Assembly (NCBI RefSeq): GCF_900100375.1
Contig: NZ_FNEZ01000003.1
Location: 117,790 to 181,789 of the forward strand
Origin: Flavobacterium noncentrifugens
GTDB lineage: Bacteria > Bacteroidota > Bacteroidia > Flavobacteriales > Flavobacteriaceae
Direction of reading: 5' to 3'
DNA: 64,000 nucleotides
Positions 61,697-64,000 of the stretch are shown one piece after another. Below the pieces are notes generated by a model. That model did no database searches, was not told the DNA's origin, and saw nothing but the letters and a program-made list of their open reading frames with translations. Numbering within the stretch: position 1 is the stretch's first letter; the number at the start of each line of letters is the position of its first letter. A program made the translations under genes and the position numbers.

Positions 61697-62308
61697 ATGA
61701 GCCCAAAAAGAATATTACAGATAAACTCAAGCATGATGGGTGATCAATCGTACAGTAAAAAGCTGGGAAATGCCATTGTCACGAAAATTATGGAAAAATA
61801 TCCGAACAGTACAACTGAGCAACTGGATCTGGTCGAAATGCACATGCCACACCTCACGCCCGAAACCTTACAAGCCATGTTTACGCCAGCGGAACATCAA
61901 ACAGATGAAGCGAGGGCGCTGCTTGGTTTGTCCGACAAATTGGTGAAGCAATTGTTCGAATCAGACATCCTGGTCATTGGCGCACCCCTGATCAACCGCA
62001 CCATCCATACCTCGCTGAAGACATGGATAGACCACATTACCAGGAGAGGCGTAACATTTGGGTATGGTACGGATGGCCTTCCTATGGGCTTGGTATCGGG
62101 CAAAAAAGTGTATGTTGCCATGAGTTCTGGTGGCGTTTACACTGATGCACAAGGTGAAGCCAATGATTTTGTGGCCCCTTACCTAAGGAATTTTCTAGGC
62201 TTCCTGGGTATGGCCGACGTTACGGTATTCAGGGCGGAAGGTGTTCATGTTCCTGTACTGCAGGATACGGCATTGCAAAACGGAATCAATAGTATTGTTA
62301 TTGATTAA
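61697..62308 (+). CDS. azoR: FMN-dependent NADH-azoreductase
   Basis: A 203-residue flavodoxin-like NAD(P)H oxidoreductase, from ATG 61697 (MSPKRILQINSSMMGDQSYS); the frame opens 27 bp upstream. The 'SSMMGDQSYSKKLG' loop binds FMN phosphate; the motif APLINRTIHTSLKTWIDHI lines the FMN and substrate site; SSGGVYTDAQGEANDF is the family's late loop. AzoR reduces azo dyes and quinones with NADH, protecting from electrophilic stress. Divergent from an hxlR gene, which is a common arrangement. Confidence 0.93.
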   Translation: MSPKRILQINSSMMGDQSYSKKLGNAIVTKIMEKYPNSTTEQLDLVEMHMPHLTPETLQAMFTPAEHQTDEARALLGLSDKLVKQLFESDILVIGAPLINRTIHTSLKTWIDHITRRGVTFGYGTDGLPMGLVSGKKVYVAMSSGGVYTDAQGEANDFVAPYLRNFLGFLGMADVTVFRAEGVHVPVLQDTALQNGINSIVID

Positions 62309-62329
62309 CAACCGATAAACCGTATCATA

Positions 62330-62372
62330 AAAAAAATCCCAAACTCTCATCAGAATTTGGGATTTTTAATAT
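62330..62372. terminator. bidirectional terminator
   Basis: AAATCCCAAA / TTTGGGATTTTT stem-loop between the convergent azoreductase and T9SS genes, with A-run and T-run on the two sides. Confidence 0.8.
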
Positions 62373-62386
62373 CAAAGCAATTGTTT

Positions 62387-64000
62387 TTACCTTTTTATGA
62401 TTTTTATCGTTTTCACTGAACCACCACTGGTTACCTTGACATAGTAACTTCCTGACGGTAAATTTGAAAATTCTACAACGCCATCTTTTGCATTTATCGA
62501 CTTGACAGCTACTTCCTGACCCAATACATTATTTACACTTATCGTATTTATTGTACGGCCATATTTGATGAACACCACGTTTGAAGTTGGATTTGGATAA
62601 AAGCTAAATGGTACATCATCAAAAGAGTTTGTAGCCAATGCAACTGAAACCGTTACCGGAAATGGAGCACTGCTACAGCCCTGGCTGGTCGTATTGACTG
62701 CATAATAGGTAGTGCCGTTCGCTAAAGTCGTAGTGCTGTCGAGCGGATTGGTCTGCGATATTGCATTCGGTTCAGAAGCATACCAGACAACAGTTGACGG
62801 ACTGATCACAATATCAGAGATTGTCGGATCGCCGGAAATAGCACCGGTTATTATCTGGGACGATTCCCCAACTGGAGATTCCGATTGATTTATAGTTAAA
62901 TTTAATACCGCTGTATTTGTACATCCTGCAGCATTTGTAGTGACATTGGTGTATGTTCCACTCGTTGTGTAAGTCGTTCCGTTGTCAGCCCAGGTATAAC
63001 TGTTGCAAGCCGTCTCAGTAACGCTTGATGTCGTACGGTTATTAATTGTCAGGTTCAACGTTGCTGTGTTCGTGCATCCTGAAACGTTGTTGGTAACATA
63101 GGTATACGTTCCGCTCGTTGTGTAAGTTGTTCCGTTGTCAGCCCAGGTATAACTGTCACAAGCCGTTTCAGTAACACTAGTTGTCGTACTGTTATTAATT
63201 GTCAGGTTCAGCGTTGCTGTGTTCGTACAACCGGAAGCGTTAGTGGTAACATGGGTATACGTTCCGCCCGTTGTGTAAGTCGTTGCATTGTCAGCCCAGG
63301 TATAACTGTCACAAGCCGTTTCAGTAACACTAGTTGTCGTACTGTTATTAATTGTCAGGTTCAGCGTTGCTGTGTTCGTACAACCGGAAGCGTTAGTGGT
63401 AACATGGGTATACGTTCCGCCCGTTGTGTAAGTCGTTGCATTGTCAGCCCAGGTATAACTGTCACAAGCCGTTTCAGTAACACTAGTTGTCGTACTGTTA
63501 TTAATTGTCAGGTTCAACGTTGCTGTGTTTGTGCATCCGGAAGCGTTAGTAGTAACATTGGTATACATACCGCTTGTTGTGTAAGTCGTTCCATTATCCG
63601 CCCAGGTGTAACTGTCACAAGCCGTTTCAGTAACACTGGATGTCGTACTGTTATTAATTGTCAAGTTCAGGGTTGCCGTGTTCGTACATCCTGAAACGTT
63701 GGTTGTAATATTGGTGTACGTTCCACTAGTAGTGTAAGTCGTTCCATTATCCGCCCAGGTGTAACTGTCACAAGCCGTTTCAGTAACAATTGATGTCGTA
63801 CTGTTATTAATTGTCAGGTTCAAGGTAGCGGTGTTTGTGCATCCCGAAGCGTTAGTGTTAACATGGGTATACGTTCCGCTTGTTGTGTAAGTCGTTGCGT
63901 TTTCGGCCCAGGTATAACTGTCACAAGCCGTTTCAGCAACACTGGATGTTGTACTGTTATTAATTGTCAGGTTCAGCGTTGCCGTGTTTGTGCATCCGGA
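62387..64000 (-). CDS. T9SS type A surface protein, 5' end outside the window
   Basis: The C-terminal part of a repetitive secreted protein; the frame stays open to position 64000, so the gene is cut by the window edge. At least nine repeats of 51 residues (ATLNLTINNSTTTSVTETAC, DSYTWADNGTTYTTSGTYT) occupy the visible N-terminal part. An Ig-like segment (VVWYASEPNAISQTNPLDST) and a type A sorting domain follow (SFYPNPTSNVVFIKYG, VLGQEVAVKSIN, LPSGSYYVKVTSGG). Each repeat has one Cys in 'ETACDSY' and one in 'SGCTN'. A surface-adhesion function is likely. Confidence 0.9.
   Translation of the reverse strand, partial: SGCTNTATLNLTINNSTTSSVAETACDSYTWAENATTYTTSGTYTHVNTNASGCTNTATLNLTINNSTTSIVTETACDSYTWADNGTTYTTSGTYTNITTNVSGCTNTATLNLTINNSTTSSVTETACDSYTWADNGTTYTTSGMYTNVTTNASGCTNTATLNLTINNSTTTSVTETACDSYTWADNATTYTTGGTYTHVTTNASGCTNTATLNLTINNSTTTSVTETACDSYTWADNATTYTTGGTYTHVTTNASGCTNTATLNLTINNSTTTSVTETACDSYTWADNGTTYTTSGTYTYVTNNVSGCTNTATLNLTINNRTTSSVTETACNSYTWADNGTTYTTSGTYTNVTTNAAGCTNTAVLNLTINQSESPVGESSQIITGAISGDPTISDIVISPSTVVWYASEPNAISQTNPLDSTTTLANGTTYYAVNTTSQGCSSAPFPVTVSVALATNSFDDVPFSFYPNPTSNVVFIKYGRTINTISVNNVLGQEVAVKSINAKDGVVEFSNLPSGSYYVKVTSGGSVKTIKIIKR
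62909..64000 (-). repeat. 153-bp tandem repeats
   Basis: Period 153 bp (51 codons); for example GTTCCGC at 63261 and at 63414. Seven or so copies are seen before the edge, with two (about 63190-63500) practically identical, suggesting recent duplication. Confidence 0.9.

Overview
The window looks like a chromosome segment of a Bacteroidota bacterium, most likely a Flavobacterium-type Flavobacteriaceae. The reasons are a SusC/SusD pair, several very large secreted proteins with type IX secretion (T9SS) C-terminal signals, a PorP/SprF-family partner, SprB-type adhesin repeats, HxlR regulators and TAnnTTTG-like promoter elements. No rRNA, tRNA, CRISPR array or transposase was recognised.

Layout. 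0-5 kb: a partial ORF at the left edge, a secreted alpha/beta hydrolase and a multi-PAS hybrid-free sensor histidine kinase. 4.8-12.3 kb: a small secreted/membrane protein and a 2.4-kaa T9SS surface protein, both on the minus strand. 13.4-20.4 kb: a minus-strand SusC-SusD-S9 peptidase operon, probably for uptake and cleavage of peptides. 21.2-21.3 kb: a possible pseudoknotted RNA with a 3' U-tract.

21.4-32.9 kb is the most unusual part: an AT-rich plus-strand run of unrelated small genes (XRE regulator, HNH nuclease, DUF6602 nuclease-like protein, zinc-ribbon protein, membrane proteins, a possible ADP-ribosyltransferase-like protein, RDD protein, DUF6161 protein, an 'HIIPKF' protein, and a GHKL ATPase + DUF4325 STAS-like + membrane protein trio). 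They are separated by related intergenic repeats of about 140-250 bp. The first bases of most units are the reverse complement of the bases just after the gene of the same unit (8 to 15 bp, often perfect). This is the signature of integron gene cassettes: R' at the cassette start pairs with R'' of the same cassette's attC. No integron integrase lies in the window, so this is best described as an integron-like cassette array (a CALIN, cluster of attC sites lacking an integrase, as far as can be seen). Two families of site are present. The same family A site recurs at 56.1-58.8 kb around an LRR protein, a lipoprotein and a RibD/DHFR-like protein.

33.2-36.6 kb carries a minus-strand DUF262/DUF1524 (GmrSD-type) protein with an unrecognised partner, probably a defence pair. 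37-53 kb returns to T9SS biology: PorP/SprF with a 2.5-kaa type B T9SS adhesin, then a 1.7-kaa SprB-repeat adhesin with near-identical 228-bp tandem repeats. 53.6-55.7 kb holds HxlR and two SDR genes; 58.8-62.3 kb an AraC-type regulator, a serine hydrolase, an HxlR/azoreductase divergent pair. The right edge cuts a T9SS protein made of 153-bp repeats. A separate interspersed repeat of about 110-180 bp occurs four times (37.3, 47.2, 53.5, 55.7 kb) and supplies the 3' end of one hxlR gene.
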